Shown: positions 43,485-52,819 of the stretch, piece after piece
Numbering within the stretch: the stretch's first letter is position 1
How the letters are laid out: each line of letters opens with the position of its first letter
Assembly: GCA_947165425.1 (NCBI GenBank)
Contig: CAMVAJ010000002.1
Location: 48,806-112,805, forward strand
Reading direction: 5' to 3'
Source of the DNA: an uncultured Clostridia bacterium
Lineage (GTDB): Bacteria; Bacillota; Clostridia; Christensenellales; Aristaeellaceae
DNA: 64,000 nt
The notes under the pieces: model-generated
The model's database searches: none
What the model was told of the DNA's origin: nothing
The model's input: only the letters and a program-made list of their open reading frames with translations
Made by a program: the position numbers and the translations under genes

Positions 43485-43658
43485 TTATGCCTTCTTGAAG
43501 GCCAGCACGACGTCGGCTAGGAAATCGACGGTGATCAGGGCGAAGACGACGCCCCAGAAGGGATGACCCTTGGCGAAGAGGACGACGGTGAGCGCCGCGA
43601 CGATGACCGTCAGCACGACGGCGAGGATCGGGTTCACTCCGTTGGCGGTTTTGTTCAT
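43485..43658 (-). CDS. Small membrane protein, 57 aa
   Basis: ATG 43658 with AAGGAGG 9 nt upstream, stop TAA at 43485. The product starts MNKTANGVNPILAV, has two membrane helices (about 10-28 and 34-52) with a short loop (AKGHPFWG) and ends FKKA. It is 13 nt after the GH3 gene and shares its terminator. No family recognised; a small hairpin-type membrane protein, possibly tied to the glycosidase. Confidence 0.75.
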   Translation of the reverse strand: MNKTANGVNPILAVVLTVIVAALTVVLFAKGHPFWGVVFALITVDFLADVVLAFKKA

Positions 43659-43671
43659 GATCGGATCCTCC

Positions 43672-46113
43672 TTATTTGATCGCTTTCGCTTTCTTCGAGA
43701 CGCCCATCTGCTTGAAGAAGCCGCCGATCAGCCCGACGAGACCCTTGCAGAAGGCGATGCCGTGGCCGTTGACGATGGTGACGATGCTCTCGCACATCTC
43801 CTGGGAGACCAGGCCGCCCGTCATCTTGCCGATGGCGCGGAAGGGCATGTTGTAGGTGAAGATGATGTTCAGGTCCGGCTTGCCCTTCTCGATGGACTTG
43901 TTGAGCATGGCGGTCATGATCTTGTAGATGAACCGCGCCTTGAGGGACTTGGCGTAGTAGAGCTGGCAGATGGCGTCGTTCATCTGCAGCGTGCCGCTCC
44001 AGGAGCCGTCCGGGATGGGATGGCCGAGGAGCTTGGCGAACTCCGCGTCGCCGACCTTGGTGATCTCGCCCTTCTCGTAGGAGGGGAGCTCGCCCTTGGC
44101 GAAGGGCAGCGGGGCGTCCGTGCCCTTCACGGTGACGGTGGCCTTCAGGCGGATGTCCTCCACCGACGCGCCCACCTGCAGCTCGTAGGCGCCGCCGTCG
44201 ATCTCGAAGCGGTTGGTCTTCGCGTTGAAATAGCGGAAGGCCTTGTCGTCCAGTGGGATGGTGACCTGCCGGCTCTCGCCGGCCTTCAGGAAGATCTTGG
44301 CGAAGCCCTTCAGCTCCCGGGCCGGGCGGTAGACGTTGGGGGACACGGCGTGGACATAGAGCTGCGCGACCTCCGCGCCGTCCATCTTGCCGGTGTTGGT
44401 CAGGGTGAAGGTGACCTCGCTGTCGGTGGCGGTGAGATCGCTGTACTCGAAGGTCGTGTAGCTCAGGCCGAAGCCGAAGGGGAAGAGCACCTTCTTGCCG
44501 ACGGTGGTATAGTAGCGGTAGCCCGCGTAGAGCCCCTCGCGGTATTCCACATTCCGCTGCACGGCGGGGAAGTAGGGCGCGGTGGAGCAGTCCTCGTAGG
44601 CGATGGGATAGCTTTCGTTGAGCTTTCCGGAGGGGTTGATCTGGCCGCAGACGGCCTTCAGCACGGCGGAGGCGCCCGCCTGGCCGCAGAGGTAGCCGTG
44701 CACCATGCCCTTGCACTGATCGAGCCAGGGCATCTCCACGGCGGAGCCGGCGCTCATGACCACGACCACGTTCGGGTTCGCCTCGGAGACAGCCTTCAGC
44801 AGGTCGATCTGGCTCTGGGGGAGGCGCATGTGGCTGCGGTCCAGTCCCTCGGACTCGGAGATCTCGTCCAGGCCGAGGTAGAGCAGGGCCACGTCCGCCT
44901 TCTTCGCCAGGGCGACGGCGGCCTCCCGCATGGCGGGGTCGCCCGCGCCGACGCGGGGATAGCCGCCCTCGAAGCCGGCCAGCTCCAGCGGGAAGTCCTT
45001 GATGACGTCCAGGGTGCTGTCGAGCTTCGTGGGGTTGACGACGGAGGAGCCGGCGCCTTGGTAGCGGGGCGTCTTGGCGAAGTCGCCAATCAGGGCGACC
45101 TTCGTGCCGGCCTTCAGGGGCAGGATGCCGCCCTCGTTCTTCAGAAGGACGACGCTCTCCTCGCTGGCCTGGCGCGCGATCTGGTGGTGGGCCTCCACGT
45201 CGAAGGCCTTGCCGCCGTGGCGCTTGACGGCCTCGGCGGTGGAGAGCACCACGTCCAGCAGCTCGTCCACGCGGCGGTCCACCATGTCCTCACCGATACG
45301 GCCCTCGCGGACCGCGGCGATCAGCTGGTTGGGGGAGTCGCCGCCGGTGGAGGGCATCTCCAGATGGGAGCCCGCCCGGACGCCCTCGACGAAATCGTTG
45401 TTGGCGCCCCAGTCGGAGACCACGAAGCCGTCGAAGCCCCACTCGTCCCGGAGGATCTCCTGGAGCAGGTGGGCGTTCTCGTTGGCGTAGACGCCGTTGA
45501 TCAGGTTGTAGGAGGACATGATGCTCTTCGGGCGGCTCTCCCGGACCGCGATCTCGAAGGCGGTCAGGTAGATCTCCCGCAGGGTGCGCTCGTCCATCAC
45601 GGAGTCGGAGGCCTGCCGGCGCAGCTCGGTGCCGTTGGCGGCGAAATGCTTCGGGCAGGCGGAGACGCCGTTCTTCTGGATGCCCCGGATATAGCCCGCC
45701 GCGATCTTGCCGGCCAGGTAGGGATCCTCGGAGAAATACTCGAAATTGCGCCCGCACAGGGGGGAGCGCTTGATATTCATGCCCGGGCCCAGCAGGACGG
45801 CGACGCCCTGGGCCGCGGCCTCCTCGCCCAGACACTCGCCGATGCGCTCGCCCAGGGTGGGATCCCAGCTGTTGGCGATGGTGGCGGCGGTGGGGAAGCA
45901 GGTGGCCGGGAGGGAGCCGTTCAGGCCGAGCTGGTCGCCCGCCCCCTCCTGCTTGCGCAGGCCGTGGGGGCCGTCGGAGAGCTGGATGGAGGGCACACCC
46001 TTCGCCTCCACGGAGACCGTGGACCAGAAATCGCGGCCCGAGAGGAGATGGGCCTTCTCCTCAAGGGTCAGCTTTTTGATGATATCCGCGTGCTTGAGCG
46101 CCAATGAGATCAT
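43672..46113 (-). CDS. Glycoside hydrolase family 3 protein (beta-glucosidase-like)
   Basis: 813 aa, no signal peptide, so cytoplasmic. GH3 N-domain with LSDGPHGLR, GRNFEYFSEDP, the KHFAANGTE catalytic-dyad region and nucleophile Asp 234 in GFVVSDWGA. Then come the GH3 C-domain (VVLLKNEGGILPL, YLGLDEISESEGLDR) and a fibronectin-like domain. A last ~130 residues (from about 680) form a helical extension ending GGFFKQMGVSKKAKAIK. It probably trims beta-linked oligosaccharides. Start is ATG 46113, or TTG 46104, which has better spacing from GAAAGG. Confidence 0.93.
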   Translation of the reverse strand: MISLALKHADIIKKLTLEEKAHLLSGRDFWSTVSVEAKGVPSIQLSDGPHGLRKQEGAGDQLGLNGSLPATCFPTAATIANSWDPTLGERIGECLGEEAAAQGVAVLLGPGMNIKRSPLCGRNFEYFSEDPYLAGKIAAGYIRGIQKNGVSACPKHFAANGTELRRQASDSVMDERTLREIYLTAFEIAVRESRPKSIMSSYNLINGVYANENAHLLQEILRDEWGFDGFVVSDWGANNDFVEGVRAGSHLEMPSTGGDSPNQLIAAVREGRIGEDMVDRRVDELLDVVLSTAEAVKRHGGKAFDVEAHHQIARQASEESVVLLKNEGGILPLKAGTKVALIGDFAKTPRYQGAGSSVVNPTKLDSTLDVIKDFPLELAGFEGGYPRVGAGDPAMREAAVALAKKADVALLYLGLDEISESEGLDRSHMRLPQSQIDLLKAVSEANPNVVVVMSAGSAVEMPWLDQCKGMVHGYLCGQAGASAVLKAVCGQINPSGKLNESYPIAYEDCSTAPYFPAVQRNVEYREGLYAGYRYYTTVGKKVLFPFGFGLSYTTFEYSDLTATDSEVTFTLTNTGKMDGAEVAQLYVHAVSPNVYRPARELKGFAKIFLKAGESRQVTIPLDDKAFRYFNAKTNRFEIDGGAYELQVGASVEDIRLKATVTVKGTDAPLPFAKGELPSYEKGEITKVGDAEFAKLLGHPIPDGSWSGTLQMNDAICQLYYAKSLKARFIYKIMTAMLNKSIEKGKPDLNIIFTYNMPFRAIGKMTGGLVSQEMCESIVTIVNGHGIAFCKGLVGLIGGFFKQMGVSKKAKAIK

Positions 46114-46162
46114 CCTTTCTATTTTTCATACCAAAAACCGGGGACAAAGATTCCTTTCTTAT

Positions 46163-46191
46163 CTTATAGCATAATCCGGCAGAGAAGTAAA
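46163..46191 (-). promoter_or_regulatory. Promoter of the GH3 operon
   Basis: TTTACT (46191-46186), 17 nt, TATAAG (46168-46163) on the minus strand. Confidence 0.7.
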
Positions 46192-46232
46192 GCTTTTTCG
46201 ACAAGTTTTGCCTATCCCGCGCCACTTGCGGA

Positions 46233-46261
46233 TTGAAAAAAACGGGCGGATATGCTATCTT
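46233..46261 (+). promoter_or_regulatory. Promoter of rimM-trmD
   Basis: TTGAAA (46233-46238), 17 nt, TATCTT (46256-46261). Confidence 0.55.
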
Positions 46262-46313
46262 GCTCTCGACGGATCGGCCGGAAGGGCCTCGTCACAGATT
46301 CGGAGGCGAATGC

Positions 46314-46841
46314 ATGCTGACACCCTATTTTCTGATCGGCGAGGTGCTCAAGCCCCACGGCATCCGCGGGGAGGCGAAAATCAAGCCCTACGCCCGGGAC
46401 CCGGAGGATTTCCTGCGCTGGCAGACGCTCTACCTGAAGGAGGGGGAGGGCTGGAAGCCCCTGCCCGCGAAGTGCTCGCGGGTGCACGACGGCTTTGCCT
46501 ACGTGACCCTCGGGGACTGCCATACGCCGGAGGAGGCGGAGAAGCTGCGGGGCGCGCAGCTCTACATCGACCGGGCGCACGCGTCAAAGCTGCCGGAGGG
46601 CATGTACTATATCGCGGACCTGATCGGCTGCCGGGCGGTCGACGGGGAGGAGAGGGAGCTGGGGACGCTGACGGAGGTGCTCCAGCACGGCGCGGTGGAC
46701 GTGTGGGTGTTCCGCACCCCCGCGGGCGGGACCATGATGGCCCCGTCCCTGCCGGAGGTTTTCGTCAGCAAGGAGATTGAAAAAGGGCTGATCCGCGTGG
46801 ACGCGGAGCGGCTGCGAGAGGTGGCTGTGTATGAGGATTGA
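46314..46841 (+). CDS. rimM: Ribosome maturation factor RimM
   Basis: 175 aa from ATG 46314 with CGGAGG upstream. N-terminal RimM domain (FLIGEVLKPHGIRGEAKIKPYA) and C-terminal PRC barrel (MYYIADLIGCRAVDGEERELGTL, PSLPEVFVSKEIEKGLIRVD). It binds S19 and matures the 30S head. It overlaps trmD by 11 nt. rpsP and ffh, often upstream, are absent. Confidence 0.95.
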   Translation: MLTPYFLIGEVLKPHGIRGEAKIKPYARDPEDFLRWQTLYLKEGEGWKPLPAKCSRVHDGFAYVTLGDCHTPEEAEKLRGAQLYIDRAHASKLPEGMYYIADLIGCRAVDGEERELGTLTEVLQHGAVDVWVFRTPAGGTMMAPSLPEVFVSKEIEKGLIRVDAERLREVAVYED

Positions 46842-47580
46842 CATCCTCACGATCTTCCCGGAGATGTTTCGGAGCGTGCTGGACGCCTCCATCCTCGGCC
46901 GCGCGCGGGAGCAGGGGCTGCTGGACGTCCGCCTGACGGACATCCGGCCCTTCTCAGCCCTGAAGCACAAGAACACGGACGACTACCCCTTCGGGGGCGG
47001 CGCGGGGATGGTGATGCTGGCGCAGCCCATCGCCGACGCGATGGCCTCCGTGTGCGGCGAGAACTTCCGGGGCCGGCGCATCTATCTGGGGCCCCGGGGG
47101 CGGAAGCTGACCACGGCCCTGGCCCGGGAGCTGGCCCGGGAGGAGCGGCTGGTGCTGCTCTGCGGCCACTACGAGGGCGTGGACCAGCGGGCGCTGGACA
47201 CCTGCGTGGATGAGGAGATCTCCATCGGGGACTATATCCTCACCGGCGGAGAGCTGGCGGCGATGGTGCTGACGGACTGCGTGGCGCGGTTCATCCCCGG
47301 CGTGCTGGGCTCGGCGGAGAGCCCGGAGGAGGAGTCCTTCTCGGAGGGCCTGCTGGAATACCCGCAGTATACCCGGCCCAGGGAGTGGAACGGGCTGACG
47401 GTGCCGGAGGTGCTGCTGAACGGGGATCACGCGAAGATCGCGGCCTGGCGCAGGCAGCAGTCCCTGCTGGCCACGGCGCGCTTCCGGCCGGATCTGCTGG
47501 CGGAGGCGGCGCTGACGCCGAAGGAGCGGCGCTGGCTGGCGGAGCAGCTGGAGACGCCGGACGAGGAGACAGAGGGATGA
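46831..47580 (+). CDS. trmD: tRNA (guanine-N1)-methyltransferase TrmD
   Basis: 249 aa. SPOUT-fold markers: MRIDILTIFPEMF, DYPFGGGAGMVM, LLCGHYEGVDQR, ISIGDYILTGGELAAM. It makes m1G37 in tRNAs and prevents +1 frameshifting. It overlaps rimM, and a small membrane-protein gene rather than rplS follows. Confidence 0.97.
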   Translation: MRIDILTIFPEMFRSVLDASILGRAREQGLLDVRLTDIRPFSALKHKNTDDYPFGGGAGMVMLAQPIADAMASVCGENFRGRRIYLGPRGRKLTTALARELAREERLVLLCGHYEGVDQRALDTCVDEEISIGDYILTGGELAAMVLTDCVARFIPGVLGSAESPEEESFSEGLLEYPQYTRPREWNGLTVPEVLLNGDHAKIAAWRRQQSLLATARFRPDLLAEAALTPKERRWLAEQLETPDEETEG

Positions 47581-47586
47581 GGGCAC

Positions 47587-47919
47587 ATGTTCCTGCGTAA
47601 GCTGGCGGTCGTCGCGCTGCCCCTGCTGGGGCTTTTGGGCATGGCCTCTCTGGCGGACGCGGCGGGGGCCGCGGGCTACTGGGGCCTGACCGCCTGGGGG
47701 CTCGGCGCGGGGGCGCTGCTCTCGCTCCTGCCGATGGCGGCGGGGGAGAGCCGGGGACACATGCCCTTCGGGCGCTGGCTCTGCCTGCCCGCGGCGCTGC
47801 TCTGCGCGGTGCTGATCCTGCAGGGTCTCGGGCGTCTCGCCATGCCGACCCTGCTGACCCAGGCGGCGGAGGCGATCCTGGCGGGGGCGCTGATCGGAAC
47901 CGCCGCGCGGGCGTGGTGA
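47587..47919 (+). CDS. Hypothetical membrane protein, 110 aa
   Basis: Three to four hydrophobic helices (MFLRKLAVVALPLLGLLGM, LTAWGLGAGALLSLLPMA, WLCLPAALLCAVLIL and the C-terminal AAEAILAGALIG). Starts 6 nt after trmD with GAGGG as SD and ends before a strong terminator, so it is part of the rimM-trmD unit. No family recognised. Confidence 0.65.
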   Translation: MFLRKLAVVALPLLGLLGMASLADAAGAAGYWGLTAWGLGAGALLSLLPMAAGESRGHMPFGRWLCLPAALLCAVLILQGLGRLAMPTLLTQAAEAILAGALIGTAARAW

Positions 47920-47937
47920 ATGAATCAAAAGCCTGCA

Positions 47938-47982
47938 AAAAAAGCTTATGGCCGGTTGAATGCACGGTTCATAAGCTTTTTT
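47938..47982. terminator. Bidirectional terminator between trmD unit and UDG unit
   Basis: 13-bp stem AAAAAAGCTTATG/CATAAGCTTTTTT with a 19-nt loop, T-rich on both strands, between convergent genes. Confidence 0.85.
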
Positions 47983-47995
47983 GCGTTCATTCGCC

Positions 47996-48580
47996 TCAGC
48001 GCTGCAGCAGCGCCCGGAGCGCCTGCAGATCCGCCTCGTACAGCGCGCTCAGGGCGCGGTCGTAGATGACGGCGGCGGGGTGGTAGAGGGGGAACAGCCG
48101 GCGCGGGGCGGCGTCGCCCGTCAGACTGTAGGTCAGCTCGCGGCCGTGGCAGGCGCCGATGGTCGACTCCGGGCCTAGCAGGGCCTGCAGAGCGGTGTTG
48201 CCGAGGGTGACGGTGAGGGGCGGGTTCAGCCGGCGCAGCTCCTCCCACAGCAGGGGGAAGAAGAGCTTCTTCTCCTCCCGGTCGGGCGGCCGGTTGCTGA
48301 TGGTGCCCTTCGGGCTGACCCGGGTGGGGCGCACCTTGACGGCGTTGGTGATATAGATCTCCTCCCGCCTCAGCCCCAGCACCTCCAGAAAGGCGTTCAG
48401 GTTCTGACCCGCCTTGCCGACGAAGGGGTGGCCCTCCCGCTCCTCCTGCCCGCCGGGGGCCTCCCCGATCAGGCAGAGGCGGGGGTGACGGAGCTCCCCC
48501 TCGCCGAGGACGAGCCGCCGCCCGTCAAGCACGGGCGAGGCCTCCGCCTGCGCCCGCAGATATTGCTCAAAGGATTCCAT
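47996..48580 (-). CDS. Uracil-DNA glycosylase family 4-like protein without Fe-S cysteines
   Basis: 194 aa from ATG 48580 with GGGAGG 5 nt upstream. Motif 1 LIGEAPGGQEEREGHPFVGKAGQ and motif 2 LYHPAAVIYDR are those of family 4/5 UDGs (SPO1 polymerase-like). Family 4 enzymes hold a 4Fe-4S cluster by four cysteines, a C-x2-C near the start and two later. Here those positions are not cysteine (NRPPDREEKKLFFPLL where a Cys is expected). The two remaining Cys are in LCLIG and GACHG. It may be a cluster-free variant. Overlaps the upstream gene by 14 nt. Confidence 0.82.
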   Translation of the reverse strand: MESFEQYLRAQAEASPVLDGRRLVLGEGELRHPRLCLIGEAPGGQEEREGHPFVGKAGQNLNAFLEVLGLRREEIYITNAVKVRPTRVSPKGTISNRPPDREEKKLFFPLLWEELRRLNPPLTVTLGNTALQALLGPESTIGACHGRELTYSLTGDAAPRRLFPLYHPAAVIYDRALSALYEADLQALRALLQR

Positions 48581-48947
48581 GGACACCTCCCGCAAGGCTG
48601 GGGCGGAGGCCCGCGCCGGTCAGATTCTCCAGCACGGGGAGCCGCTCGACGATATCCCGGCGGAGCCACAGGACCAGCGCCAGGATCAGGGCGCTGAGCG
48701 CGATCACCGCAACCACGCCCAGGACGATCAGCAGAAAATCGCTCATCCCCGCCAGCAGGCGGATGCGGGACTGGCGCTCCTGCCGCTCGAGGGCGTCCTC
48801 GGCGGCGTCGGGAAAGCTGTCCCGGAGGTCCTCCGCCAGATCCGCGGAATCCAGGTTTTCCTCCCAGTCCGCGTCGTCCTCGACCGGCTGGAGAAAAACG
48901 CGGCGGGATTCCTGCTCGGGCTGCGGGTCATGCTGAAAGTATGTCAT
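48567..48947 (-). CDS. Hypothetical membrane protein, 126 aa
   Basis: An acidic cytoplasmic N-terminal half (about 1-65, EDDADWEENLDSADLAEDLRD) and one or two hydrophobic helices (about 67-95, DFLLIVLGVVAVIALSALILALVLWL), then a short tail. It lies 12 nt after the symporter gene and overlaps the UDG gene. No family recognised. Confidence 0.6.
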   Translation of the reverse strand: MTYFQHDPQPEQESRRVFLQPVEDDADWEENLDSADLAEDLRDSFPDAAEDALERQERQSRIRLLAGMSDFLLIVLGVVAVIALSALILALVLWLRRDIVERLPVLENLTGAGLRPSLAGGVHGIL

Positions 48948-48959
48948 CTCGATCTGCCC

Positions 48960-50351
48960 TTACTTCTGCGCCTGCTCCGCGCGGCGGGCCTGCAGCTCCT
49001 GCGCGATCTGGGCGGCGCGCTCGTCGGTGAGGATGAACTTGCGGTTGAAGAAGAACAGGGCCACGGCCAGCAGCACGATGGGGATGATGGTCATCAGCAG
49101 GCGCAGGCCCAGGATGGTGGAGGCGGCCTGCTGCACGATCTCGCCGGTCTCCTCGGTGTTGCCCACCAGGCCGATCAGGTCCAGGCCGAGGCCGGTGATG
49201 AACACCGCCAGGCCGCTGGCCGCCTTGACGACGAAGGTCTGCATGGAGAAGATCACGCTCTCCTCCCGGTGGCCGGTTTTCAGCTCCGCGTAGTCGGCGG
49301 TGCCGGAGAGGAAGACGGTGGTCAGCACGGAGAGGATGCCGTTGGCGGCGAAGATCAGCACGCCGGGCACGCAGATGGCCGGGAGGCTGCCGCCCAGGCC
49401 CGTGAAGCAGATGAGGAGCAGCAGGGCGTAGCCCAGGATGGACATGCACAGGGCGACGTTGAAGATGCGCGTGTTGCTGAGCTTTTTCCGCAGGAGGGGA
49501 TAGACGACCATCATGCCGAGAATCTGCGTCCCGCCGCCCAAGGTGGTGAAGAGCGTGTAGTTGCCCACCCAGCCGGCGCCGCCCATATCATATTTAAAGA
49601 AGTAGATCACCAGGTTGGAGGTGATGTAGAGGGCGGAGTTGATCATCAGGATGGCGAGGACGGTGATCATGGCCTGGTCGTTGCGGAAGAGGGAGCGGAA
49701 CATCTCGCCCACGGAGACCGTCTCCATCCGGGTCTGCTGGCGCTCCTTGACGAAGAGGCAGCAGATGATCTCCGCGATGATGAAGATGATGGAGATGACC
49801 AGCGCGACCATGGCGAAGCCCTGCCGCTCGTTGCCGCCGCCGAAGAAGCCCACCAGCATCAGCGTGCCGACCTGCACCAGGGCGGAGCCCACGCCCGCGC
49901 AGGTGCGGCCGATGACGGAGAGGTTCTCGCGGTCCTTGGGCGTGTCGGTGACGGCGGGGATCATGGACCAGTAGGGGATGTCCATCATGGTGTAGGTCAT
50001 GCCCCAGAGGATGTAGATGATCGTGAAGAAGACCATCAGCCCGCCCTGCTCCAGCTGCGGAGCCTTGAACATCAGATAGGTGACGAAGGCGTTGAGCACG
50101 GTGCCGGAGAGAAGCCAGGGGCGGAAGCGGCCCCAGCGGCTCTTGGTCTTGGCCACCAGCACGCCCATGAAGGGATCGTTGAAGGCGTCGAAGATCCGGG
50201 CGATCATCAGAATGGTGCCGACGAAGGCCGCGGGCAGCCCCAGCAGATCCTGGTAGTAGTACATGACGTAGGACGCGGACAGGGCGTAGACCATATCCTT
50301 GCCGACCGCGCCGATGCCGAAGGCCGCCTTCTGCTTCCCGTTGAGATACAT
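48960..50351 (-). CDS. GPH-family sugar:cation symporter (MFS)
   Basis: 463 aa from ATG 50351 (the open frame continues upstream without SD). Twelve membrane helices. GPH markers: FGIGAVGKDMVYALSASYVMYYYQDLLG, DAFNDPFMGVLVAKTKSRWGRFRPWLL and MTYTMMDIPYWSMIPAVT. These proteins import glycosides, pentosides or hexuronides with Na+ or H+. The GH3 enzyme near by is on another transcript, so shared substrate is only a suggestion. Confidence 0.9.
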   Translation of the reverse strand: MYLNGKQKAAFGIGAVGKDMVYALSASYVMYYYQDLLGLPAAFVGTILMIARIFDAFNDPFMGVLVAKTKSRWGRFRPWLLSGTVLNAFVTYLMFKAPQLEQGGLMVFFTIIYILWGMTYTMMDIPYWSMIPAVTDTPKDRENLSVIGRTCAGVGSALVQVGTLMLVGFFGGGNERQGFAMVALVISIIFIIAEIICCLFVKERQQTRMETVSVGEMFRSLFRNDQAMITVLAILMINSALYITSNLVIYFFKYDMGGAGWVGNYTLFTTLGGGTQILGMMVVYPLLRKKLSNTRIFNVALCMSILGYALLLLICFTGLGGSLPAICVPGVLIFAANGILSVLTTVFLSGTADYAELKTGHREESVIFSMQTFVVKAASGLAVFITGLGLDLIGLVGNTEETGEIVQQAASTILGLRLLMTIIPIVLLAVALFFFNRKFILTDERAAQIAQELQARRAEQAQK

Positions 50352-50397
50352 GAGAAATACACGCTCCTTTTCCCGGGGTGGTTTTTTGATTGCGTGA

Positions 50398-50406
50398 ATT
50401 ATAACA
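50398..50406 (-). promoter_or_regulatory. Extended -10 promoter of the symporter operon
   Basis: TGT followed by TATAAT on the minus strand; no clear -35. Confidence 0.5.
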
Positions 50407-50488
50407 TAATTGACGGGAGAGGGGAAGAGGCTTTTTCCATCTGACCCGGAAACCGGGCAAAGCGGCGCGGGCGGCGCGCGTTTTTTCC

Positions 50489-50517
50489 TTGACGAAACAG
50501 GGTTTCTCAAGTAGAAT
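50489..50517 (+). promoter_or_regulatory. Promoter of the DUF853 ATPase gene
   Basis: TTGACG (50489-50494), 17 nt, TAGAAT (50512-50517). Confidence 0.8.
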
Positions 50518-50569
50518 AGGGCCAATGAAACACACAGAATCCGCGGCCTGACGAAAGGGAGGAACGCAT

Positions 50570-52516
50570 ATGCTGTATGAGAATCGGATTTGGGTCGGCA
50601 CCGGAGAGAAGCCGGTCTGCCTGCTGCCGGAGATGGCGAACCGCCACGGCCTGATCGCCGGCGCGACCGGCACGGGCAAGACCGTGTCGCTCAAGGTGCT
50701 GGCGGAGGGTTTTTCCGCCATGGGCGTGCCGGTGTTCCTGAGCGACGTCAAGGGCGATCTGGCCGGCATGGTCAAGCCCGGAGAACACTCGGAGAAGATC
50801 GCGTCCCGGCTGGCGGACTGCCAGGTGCCATCCTTCCAGTACCGCGCCTTCCCGACGGTCTTCTGGGATGTGTACGGCGAGCAGGGCCATCCCGTGCGGG
50901 CGACGGTCAGCGAGATGGGGCCGCTGCTCCTCTCCCGGATGCTGGGCCTGAACGAGACCCAGGCGGGCGTGCTGAACATCTGCTTCCGCGTGGCGGACGA
51001 CGAGGGCATGCTGCTGCTGGACATCAAGGATCTGAAGGCCATGCTGGCCTACGTGGGCGAGAACGCCCGGAACTACACCCTCCACTACGGCAACGTCTCC
51101 GCGGCCTCCGTGGGCGCGATCCAGCGGGCGGTGGCGGTGCTGGAGGACCAGGGGGGCGACCTCTTCTTCGGCGAGCCGGCCCTGAGCATCGCCGACTGGC
51201 TGCAGCTGGACGAGGAGGGGCTGGGCAACATTAACATCCTGGCCTGCGACAAGCTGTTCCGCAACCCGACGATGTACTCCACCTTCATGCTCTGGATGCT
51301 CTCGGAGCTGTATGAGCTGCTGCCCGAGCAGGGGGATCTGGACAAGCCGCGGATCGTCTTCTTCTTCGACGAGGCGCATCTGCTCTTCGACAACTGCACC
51401 AAGTCCCTGCTGGAGAAGATCGACCAGGTGGTCCGGCTGATCCGCTCCAAGGGCGTGGGCGTCTACTTCATCACCCAGAACCCCTCGGACATCCCCCAGA
51501 CCATCCTGGGCCAGCTGGGCAACCGGATCCAGCACGCCCTGCGGGCCTATACGCCCATGGATCAGAAGGCGGTCAAGACGGCGGCCCAGACCTTCCGCGT
51601 GAACCCGAAGTTCGACACCGAGGAGGCCATCACCGCGCTGAAGACCGGCGAGGCGCTGGTGTCCTTCCTGGACGCCCACGGCGCGCCCTGCGTGGTGGAC
51701 CGGGCGACGATCCTGCCGCCCCAGAGCTACATGAGCGCGATCACGCCGGAGCTGCGGCAGGCCTTCATCAGCACCAGCCCCCTCTACGGCGTCTACGACA
51801 AGCCGGTGGACCGGGAGAGCGCCTACGAGATCCTCTCCGGCCACTTCACGGAGCAGGCGGCCCCGGCGCCCCAGATCAGCTACGCGGCCCCCGCGCAGCC
51901 GTTCGGCTACGCGCCTCAGCCCGAGCCCGCCGCCCCGGCCTTCCAGCCGGAGCCGGAGCCCGTGACCAGCAAGCCCCAGGGCTTCATGGTCTACAATCCG
52001 GTGACGGGGCAGTATGAGCAAAAGGTCATCGAGACCATGACGCCCATCCCGCAGGCCGCGCCGGCGGCCCCGGCGGTGCAGCAGGCGGCCCCGCAGCAGC
52101 AGGTGGTGCAGCAGCCCACGGTGCAGATGCCGGTCATGATCTACGACGCGGCCACGGGCCAGTACATCCAGAAGATGATGGCCATGCGCTTCGACCCGGC
52201 CACCGGGACCTACGTCCCCGTCCAGCCGGAGAGCGCCGCGCCGGTGGACCCCAAGGCCGCCGCGAAGGCCGCCAAGGAGGCCGAGGCCCAGCGCAAGGCC
52301 GCGGAGAAGGCCGAGAAGGAGCGCATCGCCGAGGAGCGCCGCAAGCGCGCGGACGAGCTGCGGGAGGAGCGCGAGGCCCGGGCCAAGTACAACGCCTCCA
52401 CCATCGGCAAGATCAAGAACACCGCCATCACCACCGCCTCGCGCGAGGTGACGCGGCAGATCACCCGGGGCATCCTGGGCTCCATCACCTCCCTCTTTGG
52501 CGGAAAGAAGAGATAA
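50570..52516 (+). CDS. DUF853 / HerA-like ATPase (YjgR-type)
   Basis: 648 aa. Walker A GATGTGKT (31-38), Walker [14 protein letters not shown] (about 259-271), [15 protein letters not shown] and the DUF853 signature [28 protein letters not shown] Pro/Ala/Gln linker (about 430-560) holds three copies of a short motif: [16 protein letters not shown] and FDPATGTY. A charged coiled coil ([20 protein letters not shown]) and the family C-terminal segment ([15 protein letters not shown]) follow. HerA/FtsK-like motors move DNA or protein; the role of DUF853 is unknown. Single-gene unit. Confidence 0.88.
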   Translation: MLYENRIWVGTGEKPVCLLPEMANRHGLIAGATGTGKTVSLKVLAEGFSAMGVPVFLSDVKGDLAGMVKPGEHSEKIASRLADCQVPSFQYRAFPTVFWDVYGEQGHPVRATVSEMGPLLLSRMLGLNETQAGVLNICFRVADDEGMLLLDIKDLKAMLAYVGENARNYTLHYGNVSAASVGAIQRAVAVLEDQGGDLFFGEPALSIADWLQLDEEGLGNINILACDKLFRNPTMYSTFMLWMLSELYELLPEQGDLDKPRIVFFFDEAHLLFDNCTKSLLEKIDQVVRLIRSKGVGVYFITQNPSDIPQTILGQLGNRIQHALRAYTPMDQKAVKTAAQTFRVNPKFDTEEAITALKTGEALVSFLDAHGAPCVVDRATILPPQSYMSAITPELRQAFISTSPLYGVYDKPVDRESAYEILSGHFTEQAAPAPQISYAAPAQPFGYAPQPEPAAPAFQPEPEPVTSKPQGFMVYNPVTGQYEQKVIETMTPIPQAAPAAPAVQQAAPQQQVVQQPTVQMPVMIYDAATGQYIQKMMAMRFDPATGTYVPVQPESAAPVDPKAAAKAAKEAEAQRKAAEKAEKERIAEERRKRADELREEREARAKYNASTIGKIKNTAITTASREVTRQITRGILGSITSLFGGKKR

Positions 52517-52601
52517 GCGCTTCGCACCGCCGTGGTGGCGGGAACGGAAAGAAGCATCAACAGGATGTAGCTGTTCAGTCGCACGGGCAGTTGCGACGGA
52601 A

Positions 52602-52649
52602 ACCTCTCTGTCGCTGCGGCGACATCTCCCCTTTCAGGGGAGACAGGGG
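52602..52649. repeat. REP/MITE-like double hairpin
   Basis: Adjacent stems TGTCGC/GCGACA (52609-52624) and TCTCCCC/GGGGAGA (52625-52643), bracketed by ACCTCTC and ACAGGGGT. The layout is like dispersed repeats I recall from gut Clostridia. Only one copy is in the window. Confidence 0.5.
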
Positions 52650-52819
52650 TTAAAGCTACCTGAAGCCTTCCCTGAAATAACCATCAATAGTACGAAGTGC
52701 TATTTAACACGATGAATGAGAATACTTCGTATTTTCACAGTAATTGGGAGGGGGAGCGCTTGCGGTGGAGAGGTTCCGCTGGACGGCTGAATAGATACGA
52801 AAACCCCTCGGAATGATAA

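Noticed and set aside
43570..46107. 845-codon plus-strand frame opposite the GH3 gene
   Set aside because: Low-complexity composition, no SD or motifs; the opposite strand is a clear GH3 enzyme.
48579..50444. 621-codon plus-strand frame opposite the symporter gene
   Set aside because: His/Asp/Glu-rich shadow of a twelve-helix transporter; no SD.
52691..52731. loxP-like recombination site (TACGAAGT...ACTTCGTA)
   Set aside because: The arms face the opposite way to loxP, the spacer is 25 nt, and there is no recombinase gene.
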